A stretch of 64,000 nt of DNA from CAZOOK01 sp964581385 (GCA_964581385.1 CAZOOK010000013.1:1-64000), one strand, 5' to 3'; positions 35,389 through 44,444 are shown, counted from the first letter of the stretch. The notes: a model not told the origin generated them from the sequence alone. Translations and numbers: made by a program.

Positions 35389-35617
35389 GAACAGAGCCTC
35401 CCGTTACGGCAGGAGTGCCGGCGGAGTTGCCGCTCGTTCCTTCCGGTCCGGCGGACGGTGAGACCAGACTCGACGGATCGACGACGTTGCCATTGTCATC
35501 GCCCCATTCACCAAGGAATTCGATCAAGTCCGGCGGCGGCACCGCTGCGCTAGCGTGCTGCGCGCTTGCCGGCTGCGTCGGACCAGCGGCCCAGGCGATG
35601 GCAAGGAAATCAAACAC
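35369..35617 (-). CDS. Small exported protein of the sigma operon
   Basis: About 82 aa. The GTG at 35617 overlaps the stop of the preceding gene and opens a signal-peptide-like stretch (FDFLAIAWAAGPTQPASAQ). The mature part is acidic and Gly/Ser-rich (EFLGEWGDDNGNVVDPSS), without a known domain. Overlaps at both ends argue for translational coupling in a four-gene operon. A longer start would run 66 more bases into the upstream gene. Confidence 0.6.
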   Translation of the reverse strand: MFDFLAIAWAAGPTQPASAQHASAAVPPPDLIEFLGEWGDDNGNVVDPSSLVSPSAGPEGTSGNSAGTPAVTGGSVRAPSPR

Positions 35618-35996
35618 TATCGCCGGCTTCGTCGAGCCACTGATAGAACTCGAAATCGACAAGGAGATCAGCTTCGTCGGCAAAACTTTCCATTACTTCG
35701 ACCTGTATTGCCGCTTGTGGCCTGGAAGCAGCCGGTGCCGGTGCGAATTCGCGCGGAAGCAATAGAGCCCACATCAGCGCCGCCGCCATCGCCGCGCCCG
35801 GCACGGTAATTGTCCAGCGCGTCCACCAACCGCGGCGGCCAATGCGGTCCAGCGCGCGCGCGCGCGCCGCGGCCAGACGCGTCGTCGCGTTGAAATCCAG
35901 TTCTTCCTCGCTGTCGCGCAGAAGGCCACGCAGCGATTGGGCGAACTCGCGGTCGCGGGCATCGTGGCTGGTGTCGTTCTGGTCGTTCATGGCCAT
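35610..35996 (-). CDS. DUF3619-like membrane protein, possible anti-sigma factor
   Basis: A 128-aa protein: an N-terminal cytosolic helical part (EFAQSLRGLLRDSEEELDF), one transmembrane helix near 65-82 (ITVPGAAMAAALMWALLLP) and a periplasmic acidic tail. This is the layout of DUF3619 and small anti-sigma factors. It overlaps the sigma gene by 10 bp and the next gene by 8 bp. Binding to the sigma factor encoded just upstream is inferred from gene order. Confidence 0.75.
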   Translation of the reverse strand: MAMNDQNDTSHDARDREFAQSLRGLLRDSEEELDFNATTRLAAARARALDRIGRRGWWTRWTITVPGAAMAAALMWALLLPREFAPAPAASRPQAAIQVEVMESFADEADLLVDFEFYQWLDEAGDSV

Positions 35997-36631
35997 ACAG
36001 TTTGCAACTGTTCGCGCAGTCTGTGCAGCGCGCGCGACAGGTGGGTTTTAACGCTGCCGTCGCCGCAGCCCATCGCGACTGCCGTTTCTTCCACGCTGAG
36101 TCCTTCCCAAACGCGCAGCACGAATGCTTGCCGCTGTCGCTTCGGCAACTGTCGCAAGGCACGTTCCAGCACCGCCATGGCCTGCGCCTGCTTGAGCCGC
36201 TGCGAGTTTTCGGGCTGGGTGGCGTCGGGTATTGCGGCAATCGGATCTTCGTCGCCGTCGATCGCGCTGGCTGGCGCCGGCACGCCGAACAGACGTCGCC
36301 GCACGGTTTGGCGGCGCTGCCAGTCCAGAATTTTGTTGTCGAGAATGCGATGGAACAGCGGTGCCCATTCGCCAGGGGGACGATTCGCATAGTGACTGGC
36401 GAGCTTGACCATTGCGTCCTGGACAATGTCCAGCGCGTCGTCGCGCGAGCCGGTCGCTATTTCGGCGACGCGCAGTGCGCGTCGTTCGACGCCGGCCAGG
36501 AAACGGTTCAGCTCCTCTTTGACTGCCGCAGTCACAGCAGCAATGCTCTCCGATCCGGCCGTATCCCGACCGGCGCTAGGATACTCATACGCCGGACCTG
36601 GTACCGTCGCCACGAATGCTCTGGACCCCAT
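35987..36631 (-). CDS. ECF-type RNA polymerase sigma factor
   Basis: A 214-aa sigma-70 family protein with region 2 (RDDALDIVQDAMVKLASHY, WAPLFHRILDNKILDWQRRQ) and region 4 (LRQLPKRQRQAFVLRVWEGLSVEETAVAMGCGDGSVKTHLSRAL) and no regions 1 or 3. The variable linker of about 50 residues is normal. It heads the operon with the DUF3619-like, small exported and DUF3106 proteins. The upstream region is shared with priA. Confidence 0.92.
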   Translation of the reverse strand: MGSRAFVATVPGPAYEYPSAGRDTAGSESIAAVTAAVKEELNRFLAGVERRALRVAEIATGSRDDALDIVQDAMVKLASHYANRPPGEWAPLFHRILDNKILDWQRRQTVRRRLFGVPAPASAIDGDEDPIAAIPDATQPENSQRLKQAQAMAVLERALRQLPKRQRQAFVLRVWEGLSVEETAVAMGCGDGSVKTHLSRALHRLREQLQTVWP

Positions 36632-36722
36632 CTGCGACCCCGGAAAACGACATTTTGCCGTACCTGCCTTGACGTAACGCGGTGTTCACGCGGTGGTTGA
36701 CAATCGCAATGCGGCAAAATGC

Positions 36723-36914
36723 TTATACACAGGTGGCTGGCGATCAAATGCGTGAAGAAGTCGGGCCCGCCTTCACGGTCAACGCAAAAAAACTTTTTCA
36801 ATGCAATGATTCCAATGAAATTATCTGTGTTTTCCGTGACGGTTTTTTGACAGATTGAAGCCCGTCAAATTGTTGGTTTGATGCCAGTTTCTTCTATCCA
36901 CACAGTTATCCACA
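36723..36914. promoter_or_regulatory. DnaA-box-like 9-mers upstream of priA
   Basis: Matches to TTATNCACA on the plus strand: TTATACACA (36723-36731) and TTATCCACA (36906-36914), plus CTATCCACA (36894-36902, one mismatch) 12 bp before the last. The bases between are AT-rich for this genome (CAAAAAAACTTTTTCAATG region). The sites lie between the divergent sigma operon and priA. Confidence 0.5.
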
Positions 36915-36925
36915 GGGGATTGCAG

Positions 36926-39109
36926 GTGCAGATTGTAGCGGTCGCGTGCCCCATTCCGGTGCGAACTGCGTTTGACTACGCGGTTTCGCCGGAGCAGGCC
37001 GCGACGCTGTTACCAGGTATGCGTGTGAAGGTGCCATTTGGCCGCCGTGAGTTGATCGCTGTTGTGCTGTCGGCGCCGCGGCCAGCAGTAGAGGCGACGT
37101 TCGACTATCGGCCCATCGTTGCCGTTCTCGACGCTGAACCTGCTGTGCCGCCGGACCTCGTGGCGGTGTGCCGATGGGCCGCAGACTACTACTTTCAACC
37201 CGTCGGCGAAGTGTTTGCCGCCGCATTGCCGACAAATCTGCGCACGCGCGCCGAGCCGGCGCGCAAGGTCTCTGAGGTATTGCAGCTGACCGCTGAGGGA
37301 AGCACGGCGCTCGCTGGTCTGCCGCCGCGTGCGACGCGCCTGCGCGCGGTACTGCATGCGCTACGCGAAGGTCCACGCGCGCGTGGCGAATTCGCGGGAA
37401 GCGCTGACGCAGTGCGTCGTGGACTGACGCAGGGCTGGATCGAGACGATCGTCGCTGTCGCCACAGCGATGCCGGAATTGAGAGCGGAACGGCTTCCTGC
37501 GCTGAGTGTGGCGCAGGCGCAAGCCCTCGCACAGTTTCCGTCGATCGACACCGGCTTTTCCGCGACGCTGCTCGATGGCGTGACCGGCAGCGGCAAAACC
37601 GAACTGTACCTGCGGCTCACCGAGCAAGTACTTGCGAGCGGCCGGCAAACGTTGGTGCTGGCGCCGGAAATCGGCCTGACGCCGCAATTGGCGGAGCGTT
37701 ACGAACAGCGCTTCGGTGCGCGCGTGGCCTGCTATCACTCCGCGCTCGGCGATGCGGAGCGCGCACGGACATGGCGGCGCGCGCGCGCCGGCGAAGTCGA
37801 TATCGTCGTCGGCACGCGGTCCGCCGTATTCCTGCCGTTGAAGAATCCCGGTCTCATCGTCGTCGATGAGGAGCACGACGTTTCATATAAGCAGCAGGAA
37901 GGTTTCCGTTATTCGGCCCGCGATGTTGCTGTGATGCGGGCGCGCGAGTTGCGCATCCCGGTCGTGCTCGGCAGCGCTACGCCGTCGCTGGAGAGCCTCG
38001 CCAACGTCGCCGCTGGGCGTTACGGACCGATATCGTTGCCGGTGCGCGTGCACGGCGGCGCGCCGCCCAGGATCGGCACCATCGATCTGCGCGCGCGGCC
38101 GCTGGAGCACGGGCTCAGCGAACCCTTACTGCAAGCGGTGGAACGGCATCTCGCCGACGGCGGTCAGGTGCTGCTGTTCCAGAACCGTCGCGGCTACGCG
38201 CCGACGCTGCTATGCCACGACTGCGGCTGGAGCGCGCCGTGCAGCCACTGCGACGCGCGCATGGTGCTGTATCGCGGCCGGCGGCGCTTGCTTTGCCATC
38301 ACTGCGGTGCCTCGGCGCCGGCACCGAACGTATGTCCCGAGTGTGGCGGCGCGCATCTGGTGCCATTGGGACAGGGCACCGAACGCATCGAAGAAGCATT
38401 GCATTGCCGCTTCCCGGCGTTTCGCGTCGAACGCTTCGATTCGGATCGCCTTGGTCGTGCCGGCGAGATCGCGCGCCTGTTCGCGGATGTGCGCAGCGGC
38501 GCGATCCGCATCCTGGTCGGTACGCAGGTGCTGGCCAAGGGACACGATTTTGCGGGACTCAGTTTCGCCGGCATTGTCGATGCCGATCAGGCGCTGTACG
38601 GCGGCGACTTTCGCGCGATCGAGCGTATGGGCAGCCTGATCACGCAGGTTGCCGGCCGGGTCGGCCGTGCCGGCCAGCCGGGCGAAGTGCTGCTGCAGAC
38701 TCACCAGCCGCAGCATCCGCTGCTGCGTTGCCTGATCGAATCGGGCTATCCGGCCTTCTGCGACGCTGTGCTCGCGCAGCGCCGCGCGACCGGACTGCCA
38801 CCGTACGTGCACCTGGCGTTGCTGCGTGCCGAGTCGCGCCGCGAAGGCGTGGCGCTCGCCTATCTACGCAGTGCACGCGACGTGCTGACCGCCGCTGGCG
38901 CGGACGCGCGTCCGGTGGATCTGCTCGGGCCGGCGCCGGCCTCGATGGAACGTCGCGCCGGTTATCACCGTGCGCAATTGCTGCTGCGCAGCAGCTCGCG
39001 CACGGCGCTGCACCGTCTGCTGACGGCGGCACTGCCGACGCTCGAAGCATTGCCGTCCGTGCGCGGCGTGCGCTGGTCGATCGACATCGATCCGGCTGAT
39101 CTGTTCTGA
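36926..39109 (+). CDS. priA: Primosomal protein N' (replication restart helicase)
   Basis: A 727-aa 3'-to-5' helicase that reloads the replisome at stalled forks. N-terminal DNA-binding part (VACPIPVRTAFDYAV), Walker A GVTGSGKTELYLRL, DEEHDVSYKQQEG, the zinc cluster CHDCGWSAPCSHCDARM…CHHCGASAPAPNVCPECGG, and motifs V/VI (VGTQVLAKGHDF, QVAGRVGRAGQPG). The GTG at 36926 gives the family N-terminus and follows CAGGGGA; an ATG at 36878 would add 16 residues and lacks a ribosome-binding site. E. coli PriA has 732 residues. Confidence 0.95.
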   Translation: MQIVAVACPIPVRTAFDYAVSPEQAATLLPGMRVKVPFGRRELIAVVLSAPRPAVEATFDYRPIVAVLDAEPAVPPDLVAVCRWAADYYFQPVGEVFAAALPTNLRTRAEPARKVSEVLQLTAEGSTALAGLPPRATRLRAVLHALREGPRARGEFAGSADAVRRGLTQGWIETIVAVATAMPELRAERLPALSVAQAQALAQFPSIDTGFSATLLDGVTGSGKTELYLRLTEQVLASGRQTLVLAPEIGLTPQLAERYEQRFGARVACYHSALGDAERARTWRRARAGEVDIVVGTRSAVFLPLKNPGLIVVDEEHDVSYKQQEGFRYSARDVAVMRARELRIPVVLGSATPSLESLANVAAGRYGPISLPVRVHGGAPPRIGTIDLRARPLEHGLSEPLLQAVERHLADGGQVLLFQNRRGYAPTLLCHDCGWSAPCSHCDARMVLYRGRRRLLCHHCGASAPAPNVCPECGGAHLVPLGQGTERIEEALHCRFPAFRVERFDSDRLGRAGEIARLFADVRSGAIRILVGTQVLAKGHDFAGLSFAGIVDADQALYGGDFRAIERMGSLITQVAGRVGRAGQPGEVLLQTHQPQHPLLRCLIESGYPAFCDAVLAQRRATGLPPYVHLALLRAESRREGVALAYLRSARDVLTAAGADARPVDLLGPAPASMERRAGYHRAQLLLRSSSRTALHRLLTAALPTLEALPSVRGVRWSIDIDPADLF

Positions 39110-39162
39110 CTGACCGCCGCCGTCGGCGCGGGTACAATCCGCGTTCGCTCAGGTGCAATTCG

Positions 39163-40947
39163 ATGAAATCCCAACTGCAAACGCTGCTGCGCGGCGCCCT
39201 CGATGCGGTGCTTTCCGGTACCGCCGTGGTGGCGCCCGAAGCCATTCAGGTCGAAGCAACCAAGGATGAGAAATTCGGCGACTTCCAGACCAATCTGGCG
39301 CTGACACTGGCCAAGCCACTCGGCAAGCCACCGCGCCAGGTTGCCGAGGCGCTGGTGCGCGCGCTGCCAGGGTCGGCGCTGGTGGCGAAAGTCGAGATCG
39401 CGGGCCCGGGCTTCATCAACTTCTTTCTGGCACCGTCGACGTTCCAGAACATCGTCAATGACATCTTCGCCGCCGGCGATTGCTACGGTCGCGATGATAG
39501 TGGCTCCGCCGGTCGCATCATGGTCGAATTCGTATCCGCGAATCCGACGGGTCCGATGCACGTCGGTCATGGTCGCAATGCGGCTTACGGCGATGCACTC
39601 GCCAATATCCTCGCGGCATCCGGCTGGACGGTGCATCGGGAGTACTACATCAACGATGCCGGCCGCCAGGCTGACATCCTCGCCGTCAGTGTCTGGCTGC
39701 GCTACTTGCAACTCGCCGGTGAAGAGGTTGCGTTTCCGGTGCGCGGGTATCCGGCGGACTACGTGCGTGCCACTGCCGGGCGCGTGCGCGACCGTTATCG
39801 CGAATTGTTCCGCCGTAATGCGCAAAACGTGATGCGGGATCTGCCCGACGAAGTATTGGATGCCAGTAGCGATGTGGAGAGCGCAGCCGTCGACGACGAC
39901 GCTTTGAAAGCCGCCGCCGAAAAATACATGGATGCGTTGATCCTGCGCATGCGCACCTTGCTTGGCGATGACTATGCAAAGTTGCAGCGCTTCGCGCTTG
40001 ATGACCAGCTTGCCGCGATTCGTGCCACGCTCGATGCCTTCGGTGTGCATTTCGATCGCTGGACATCGGAGAGGGAAACGGTCGACAGCGGTGCGGTGAA
40101 AAAGGCGTTGGATCAGCTCACGGTCTCTGGCCACACTTACGAACAGGAGGGTGCGCTGTGGTTGCGCACGACAACGTTCGGTGACGAGAAGGATCGCGTG
40201 CTGATCAAGGCCGATGGCGCGGCAACCTACTTCGTCAACGACATCGCTTATCACGTCGATAAGCTCGCGCGCGGCTGGCCGCTACAGCTCGACGTGTGGG
40301 GCGCGGATCACCACGGCTACATCGGCCGCATGCGCGCCGCCATTGAAGCGCTGACCGGCAGCAAGGATGCGCTCAATGTGCAGCTCATCCAATTCGTGAC
40401 GCTGTCGTCCGGCCGCATGGGTAAGCGCAGCGGAAACTTCGTCACGCTCAAGGATCTGATCATTGAAGCAGGCAAAGACGCGACGCGCTTTTTCTATTTG
40501 TCGCGCTCGCAGGATCAGCATCTGGAGTTCGACATCGAACTGGCACGCTCGCAGTCGAACGACAACCCTGTCTATTACGTGCAATACGCGCATGCGCGTG
40601 TGTGCAGTGTGTTCCGCCAGGCGGCGGAACGCGGGCTCGATTTCGATGCTGCTGCTGTTCCGGTAAGCCTGCATCGGCTTGTCGAAGCACACGAGAAGGC
40701 ACTGCTCACCATCCTTGGGCGCTACGCCGAAACGCTGCGCAACGCTGCCGCGCAGAGCGCGCCGCATGCGCTGACGTTCTACCTGCGGGATCTCGCCGAT
40801 GCGCTGCATCGCTGGTACGGCGCGCATGCTTTTCTCGTTGACGATGCCGAGCTGCGCACCGCACGCTTGGGGCTTGCCGCGGCGACTCGGCAGGTGCTTG
40901 CCAACGGACTCGGTCTGCTTGGCGTATCCGCGCCGGAGCAGATGTGA
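39163..40947 (+). CDS. argS: Arginyl-tRNA synthetase
   Basis: A 594-aa class I aminoacyl-tRNA synthetase charging tRNA-Arg. HIGH motif as HVGHGRNA within EFVSANPTGPMHVGHGRNA, the KMSKS counterpart as RMGKRSGNFVTL, and the anticodon-binding (DALR) domain at the C-terminus (FYLRDLADALHRWYGAHAF…GLLGVSAPEQM). It follows priA by 53 bp and precedes the SPOR gene by 14 bp, an arrangement common in gammaproteobacteria. Confidence 0.97.
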   Translation: MKSQLQTLLRGALDAVLSGTAVVAPEAIQVEATKDEKFGDFQTNLALTLAKPLGKPPRQVAEALVRALPGSALVAKVEIAGPGFINFFLAPSTFQNIVNDIFAAGDCYGRDDSGSAGRIMVEFVSANPTGPMHVGHGRNAAYGDALANILAASGWTVHREYYINDAGRQADILAVSVWLRYLQLAGEEVAFPVRGYPADYVRATAGRVRDRYRELFRRNAQNVMRDLPDEVLDASSDVESAAVDDDALKAAAEKYMDALILRMRTLLGDDYAKLQRFALDDQLAAIRATLDAFGVHFDRWTSERETVDSGAVKKALDQLTVSGHTYEQEGALWLRTTTFGDEKDRVLIKADGAATYFVNDIAYHVDKLARGWPLQLDVWGADHHGYIGRMRAAIEALTGSKDALNVQLIQFVTLSSGRMGKRSGNFVTLKDLIIEAGKDATRFFYLSRSQDQHLEFDIELARSQSNDNPVYYVQYAHARVCSVFRQAAERGLDFDAAAVPVSLHRLVEAHEKALLTILGRYAETLRNAAAQSAPHALTFYLRDLADALHRWYGAHAFLVDDAELRTARLGLAAATRQVLANGLGLLGVSAPEQM

Positions 40948-40961
40948 CGGAGGCGATTTAA

Positions 40962-41570
40962 GTGGCGCGCGATTATGCGAAAGGCCGTTCATCCAGCGGC
41001 CGTGGCGGCGGCTCGGCCCGGCGCGGCGCGTCTAAATCCAAATCGCAGCCGCTACCGGGTTGGATCTGGCTAGTGCTGGGCCTATCGATCGGACTCGTCG
41101 TTGCCGCGTTCGTCTATATCGTGCGCCCGAAGGGACCTGCCGCCGCCCTTCCCGTCGCCAGTGCGCCATCCCCCAAAACCGATGCGAAAGGACGGATTCT
41201 GTTGCCGCCGAAACAGCCGTCGCGCTTTTCGTTCTATGAAATGCTGCCGAGCTACGAAGTCGTCATTCCGCGCGAGGATGCCCGGGATTCGGCGAAGAGT
41301 GGCAGAGCGACCACAGCCGACATCGCGCAGCCGGGCCAGTATCTGATCCAGGTCGGCTCCTACCGCTCGCGCGACGAAGCCGAACGCAATCGTGCCAGCC
41401 TCGCGCTGCTCGGTGTCGAATCGCGCATCGAGCAAGTCACCATCGATCAGAAGGAGACTTGGTTCCGCGTCCGCGTCGGACCAGAATCCAATCTTGTCAG
41501 AGCCCAAGAGATTCTGGACCGCCTCGATCAGAACGGGGTGAAAGGAATTTTAGTGAAGGTGAAAGCTTGA
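40962..41570 (+). CDS. SPOR-domain protein (FtsN-like)
   Basis: A 202-aa bitopic membrane protein. A basic cytosolic tail (ARDYAKGRSSSGRGGGSARR) precedes one helix (WIWLVLGLSIGLVVAAFVYIV); the periplasmic part ends in a SPOR domain (QYLIQVGSYRSRDEAERNRA…FRVRVGPESNLVRAQEIL) that binds denuded septal peptidoglycan. Start GTG after GGAGG. Position after argS is the usual place of FtsN-like cell-division proteins. Confidence 0.9.
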   Translation: MARDYAKGRSSSGRGGGSARRGASKSKSQPLPGWIWLVLGLSIGLVVAAFVYIVRPKGPAAALPVASAPSPKTDAKGRILLPPKQPSRFSFYEMLPSYEVVIPREDARDSAKSGRATTADIAQPGQYLIQVGSYRSRDEAERNRASLALLGVESRIEQVTIDQKETWFRVRVGPESNLVRAQEILDRLDQNGVKGILVKVKA

Positions 41571-41630
41571 GGGTGAAGCGCCTTTTCCCATTCACAGAAC
41601 GCGATCAAAGTGAGTGTTAGCGGGCCCTAG

Positions 41631-42095
41631 CTAGTGGCGATCGTCGTCGTCATGGCCATGGCCATGATCGGGCCCGTGTCCATGACCGTGATCGTGACCT
41701 TCGCCATGGTGTCGGTCACGGTCGTCGTCCCGGTATTCTGGATGGTCATCGCCATGCGCTTGGTAGTACTGAGGCAGATACACCTGCTGATACCAGCCTT
41801 CCTGCACGAAATAGACCGGGCGCCCGCATGCGTTGTAGTCGTGGCAGTGTTTGCTCCAGTGCTTCTGATGGCCGGGCGGAACGTGCAGGTAGATCGGCGG
41901 CGGAGGGGGTGCGCCCATGGGCATCGGTACCACCACCACGGGCTGCGAGTAGATGACCTGCGGTTGCGGTGCCTCGCCGATATTGATTTCACCGTAAAAA
42001 CCGGGCTGGCTGACGTGGACGGAAACGCCGACATCCTGAGCCAGCGCCGAACCCGCGCATGCGCCCAGTGATACCGCAAGCAGGAAGCTTTTCAT
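41631..42095 (-). CDS. Secreted His/Asp-rich protein
   Basis: A 154-aa exported protein with signal peptide (AGSALA-QD, residue 19). The middle has a Pro/Val-rich stretch (VVVVPMPMGAPPPPPIYL) and HWSKHCHDYNACGRPVYF. The last 35 residues are almost only His, Asp and Gly (HHGEGHDHGHGHG…), a likely divalent-metal-binding tail. AGAGGAG precedes the ATG. Metal storage or periplasmic chaperoning of Ni/Zn/Cu is an inference from composition. Confidence 0.75.
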   Translation of the reverse strand: MKSFLLAVSLGACAGSALAQDVGVSVHVSQPGFYGEINIGEAPQPQVIYSQPVVVVPMPMGAPPPPPIYLHVPPGHQKHWSKHCHDYNACGRPVYFVQEGWYQQVYLPQYYQAHGDDHPEYRDDDRDRHHGEGHDHGHGHGPDHGHGHDDDDRH

Positions 42096-42402
42096 GGCTT
42101 AACTCCTCTTTGATTGATTATTGTCTATCAATATCGGAACTCCGTGGCGCATGGAGGTTCCTCAGCTGCAATCAGTATCGGCCACCAATGCTGGACGCTA
42201 AATGAACGCGGCGATACATGACCTTACATATAGCCAATTCATAGGGTTACTCGGGCTGACGGGAAATGCCGAAATCACGTGTCCGGACCGTCCGGGCATT
42301 GAGCGCTGATACCCATACCGGTACCAGCGCAATGCCCGGAGGTTAGTTTAGCGCCATCCGCCCGCGAGCGCTGTCCCGACGCAGAAGCTATTGCAAACCG
42401 GT
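42096..42402. other. 307-bp stretch between His-rich and GH26-like genes
   Basis: It should hold the promoter of the His-rich gene (right to left) and ends at the terminator-like hairpin of the GH26-like gene at 42291. Otherwise I see no gene. Confidence 0.4.
42291..42340. terminator. Long extended hairpin after the GH26-like gene
   Basis: Arms TCCGGGCATTG (42291-42301) and CAATGCCCGGA (42330-42340) are perfect, with CGCTG/CAGCG and TACC/GGTA pairs inside. It lies 62 bp from the stop at 42403 (minus strand). No T-run follows on either strand. Confidence 0.5.
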
Positions 42403-43482
42403 TTAGTGGTGAGACAAGGGAATGGTGCTGAACAGACCTTTGTATGTCGCTGATGCACCCGGATATTGGAGGCTCGCCAAATCTCCGGCAAAGCCGGCAT
42501 TGGAGCTCCAATACGAAGCGTAAATAACTCTATTCGTCGTAATCCACGAATACATCTGCTGCATGAAGTAAGAGTCGTCATGATTTACGCCCCACTCGGG
42601 AAAGCTCATCGGTTTGCCGTGCAGGGCGGCGAACTGCTGATGCCATGCCAGGCCGTGATCTTGATCGCGGAAGTAATTCCATCTTTGCACCGGATCGGCA
42701 TTAGGACTATAGCTCCAGTCTTCATACGCATCGAGGCCGATCACATCGACAACGTCATCGCCCGGATAGGCGTTCTCCGCCGGAACATACAGACTCCCGA
42801 TTCCCGGACACCAATCGATTGTGAAGGTTGGCGAGACCGAAGTGAAAATCTTGCTGACGCGCCGGAAAGCGTTGATATAGTCGGCAGTTTTTCCCTGGGC
42901 GGCCCAGGGATACCAGTTGCCATTGAATTCCCAGCCGATACGGATAATGGCATTGGGATAGTGCGCGGCGACCGATTTCGCAACCTGCTGGTACTGCGCA
43001 TCATACAAACCGTTCGCGACATTCTTCAGCGAAGGATCCTGGAGCGTCGACAACGGCACGGAAAAAAGCATGTTCCGATCCGGGCGGTTGGCACCGGCCC
43101 ATACCCCGATATCCCAGCCTGCGGAACCGGCCAGCGGATCGCTGCCGGTATATTCCGTGTCGGAGAAAAAATCGACATTGAAGTCGGATTTTCGTCCCAG
43201 CCATGTCTCGAACTTCGCCGCGGCCGTCGGATTAGAACCGCCCGAGAAAACTCCAATGCTAAGTCCTGCCGTCAGCACTGGTGTTGTGCGCACCGTATTG
43301 GGAGCGACCGTCGGCTGCGTTGTTGGAGCATCCGTTGGCGTCGTCGGCACCGGTGCCGCTTCGGCGTGCTGTGATGCGGGATCGCTAGCGCCGGCGCCTC
43401 CCGAACACCCCGGCAAAAAAGGCAAAGACACGAACAAAAAAAGGCTGATAAGCGGCGATACGCCGCTGAATTTGTTGCTCAC
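42403..43482 (-). CDS. GH26-like lipoprotein glycosidase (beta-mannanase type)
   Basis: A 359-aa secreted lipoprotein. Lipobox LPGC gives Cys26; a Pro/Thr linker (to about residue 68) leads to a TIM-barrel with acid/base Glu in RIGWEFNGNWYPW (E185) and nucleophile in SFPEWGVNHDD (E296), the GH26 pattern for endo-mannanases and related beta-glycanases. The segment VDVIGLDAYEDWSY lies between them. It is a stand-alone gene, probably outer-membrane anchored, acting on plant or microbial polysaccharide; mannan is an inference. Confidence 0.8.
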   Translation of the reverse strand: MSNKFSGVSPLISLFLFVSLPFLPGCSGGAGASDPASQHAEAAPVPTTPTDAPTTQPTVAPNTVRTTPVLTAGLSIGVFSGGSNPTAAAKFETWLGRKSDFNVDFFSDTEYTGSDPLAGSAGWDIGVWAGANRPDRNMLFSVPLSTLQDPSLKNVANGLYDAQYQQVAKSVAAHYPNAIIRIGWEFNGNWYPWAAQGKTADYINAFRRVSKIFTSVSPTFTIDWCPGIGSLYVPAENAYPGDDVVDVIGLDAYEDWSYSPNADPVQRWNYFRDQDHGLAWHQQFAALHGKPMSFPEWGVNHDDSYFMQQMYSWITTNRVIYASYWSSNAGFAGDLASLQYPGASATYKGLFSTIPLSHH

Positions 43483-44090
43483 GATTGATCACCACCGCTG
43501 TCAGTAAAGGCAAAAACACCAACGGCGCGGCATGATCGAGAAGGCCTAAAAATCTCTCCCTGCTTTAGCTCTTGTCACCGTCACTTCATCGACATCATCC
43601 GGTATTGAACCGTCTCAATGTCGTGAATACCGATAAACGTCGTCTATCGGCGAACTAACGGAGAGCAGTGGCGCAGCGTCCTTTCGCGATTCGCAGAACG
43701 GATCTGCTTTGTGGGCCCCGTCGACTCGGACCACGGACCTGCGACCAAGCGTGAACAGATGCTTCCAGCGTAGACAGAAAATTTCTGGGACATGGGCTGT
43801 GTATACAAACTGGCTCTCGGCGAACTTTGGCCGATGAATAATGCAGCCCAGTTCCACTAACTATGTATCAGCTGCTCCGCCCAAGATTATTTCGGGCTGC
43901 GCAGCTTGAATTTATTATCGCACCGTGTGGATAAAAGTCACAAACAAAGTGACAGCGTCCCAGTATCACCGTCGAGCTGAAAAACTGCACGCCGCCATTT
44001 CGCAAACATGCATGCTCGGCGCGAATATCCTGCATCGCAGGTCACTCTGACTGCGATGCAGTGTCTTCGGCTATTGATCCGTGAACAAAT
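43483..44090. other. 608-bp stretch between GH26-like gene and lipoprotein pair
   Basis: No confident gene. An 80-codon minus frame (43615-43857) lacks family, signal or start support. GTCAC-N7-GTGAC occurs at about 43936. The hairpin at 44030-44061 belongs to the lipoprotein pair. Confidence 0.45.
44030..44061 (-). terminator. Hairpin after the lipoprotein pair
   Basis: CTGCATCGCAG (44030-44040) and CTGCGATGCAG (44051-44061), perfect 11-bp stem, 10-nt loop, 29 bp past the stop at 44091. No T-run. Confidence 0.5.
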
Positions 44091-44444
44091 TTACTGGGAG
44101 CTTGCAGATTCGATTTTGATAATGCGGCCCTTATTGTCGATGGTTACGGTTCCGTAACGATCGTATGCGTAGACTTCGAGCGAGCTCGGATGAAAGTCGC
44201 CAATCGACTCCACAATGTTCCAGACCGGTACAAACAAAATGGCGGTCTCCTCGCCGGCCAGATCTTCTGAATGACTGTGGTCCGGTTTGCCCAGAACGCG
44301 TTCCATGTCCGCGTAGTTTTCACCCAGCTTGAGTGAGTGCAGCGGACTATCCGGGGGGCCAGGGTTATAGACGTTGGAAACGCAGCCGGCACATACAGCC
44401 GAAATCAGCATGATTGCGCTTGCAACGGTAGCATGCCGGTTCAT
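44091..44444 (-). CDS. Small lipoprotein, SmpA/OmlA-like in style
   Basis: A 117-aa lipoprotein; lipobox AVCAGC places the lipidated Cys at about residue 21. The region LKLGENYADMERVLGKPD resembles the G-[KQ]-[ST]-x-E-V-x-x-xLG-xPD motif of SmpA/BamE-type folds; the C-terminus (RYGTVTIDNKGRIIKIE) completes a small alpha/beta domain. It overlaps the DUF2846 gene by four bases (ATGA) and is cotranscribed with it. Confidence 0.7.
   Translation of the reverse strand: MNRHATVASAIMLISAVCAGCVSNVYNPGPPDSPLHSLKLGENYADMERVLGKPDHSHSEDLAGEETAILFVPVWNIVESIGDFHPSSLEVYAYDRYGTVTIDNKGRIIKIESASSQ

Noticed and set aside
38965..40254. 429-codon minus-strand frame opposite priA/argS
   Set aside because: Spans two certain genes on the opposite strand and shows no family.
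41627..42079. 150-codon frame overlapping the His-rich gene
   Set aside because: Same strand in another frame; the other frame has a signal peptide, a ribosome-binding site and the metal-rich tail.
43615..43857. 80-codon minus-strand frame
   Set aside because: No family, no Shine-Dalgarno, no signal peptide; lies in a stretch with otherwise no coding signal.
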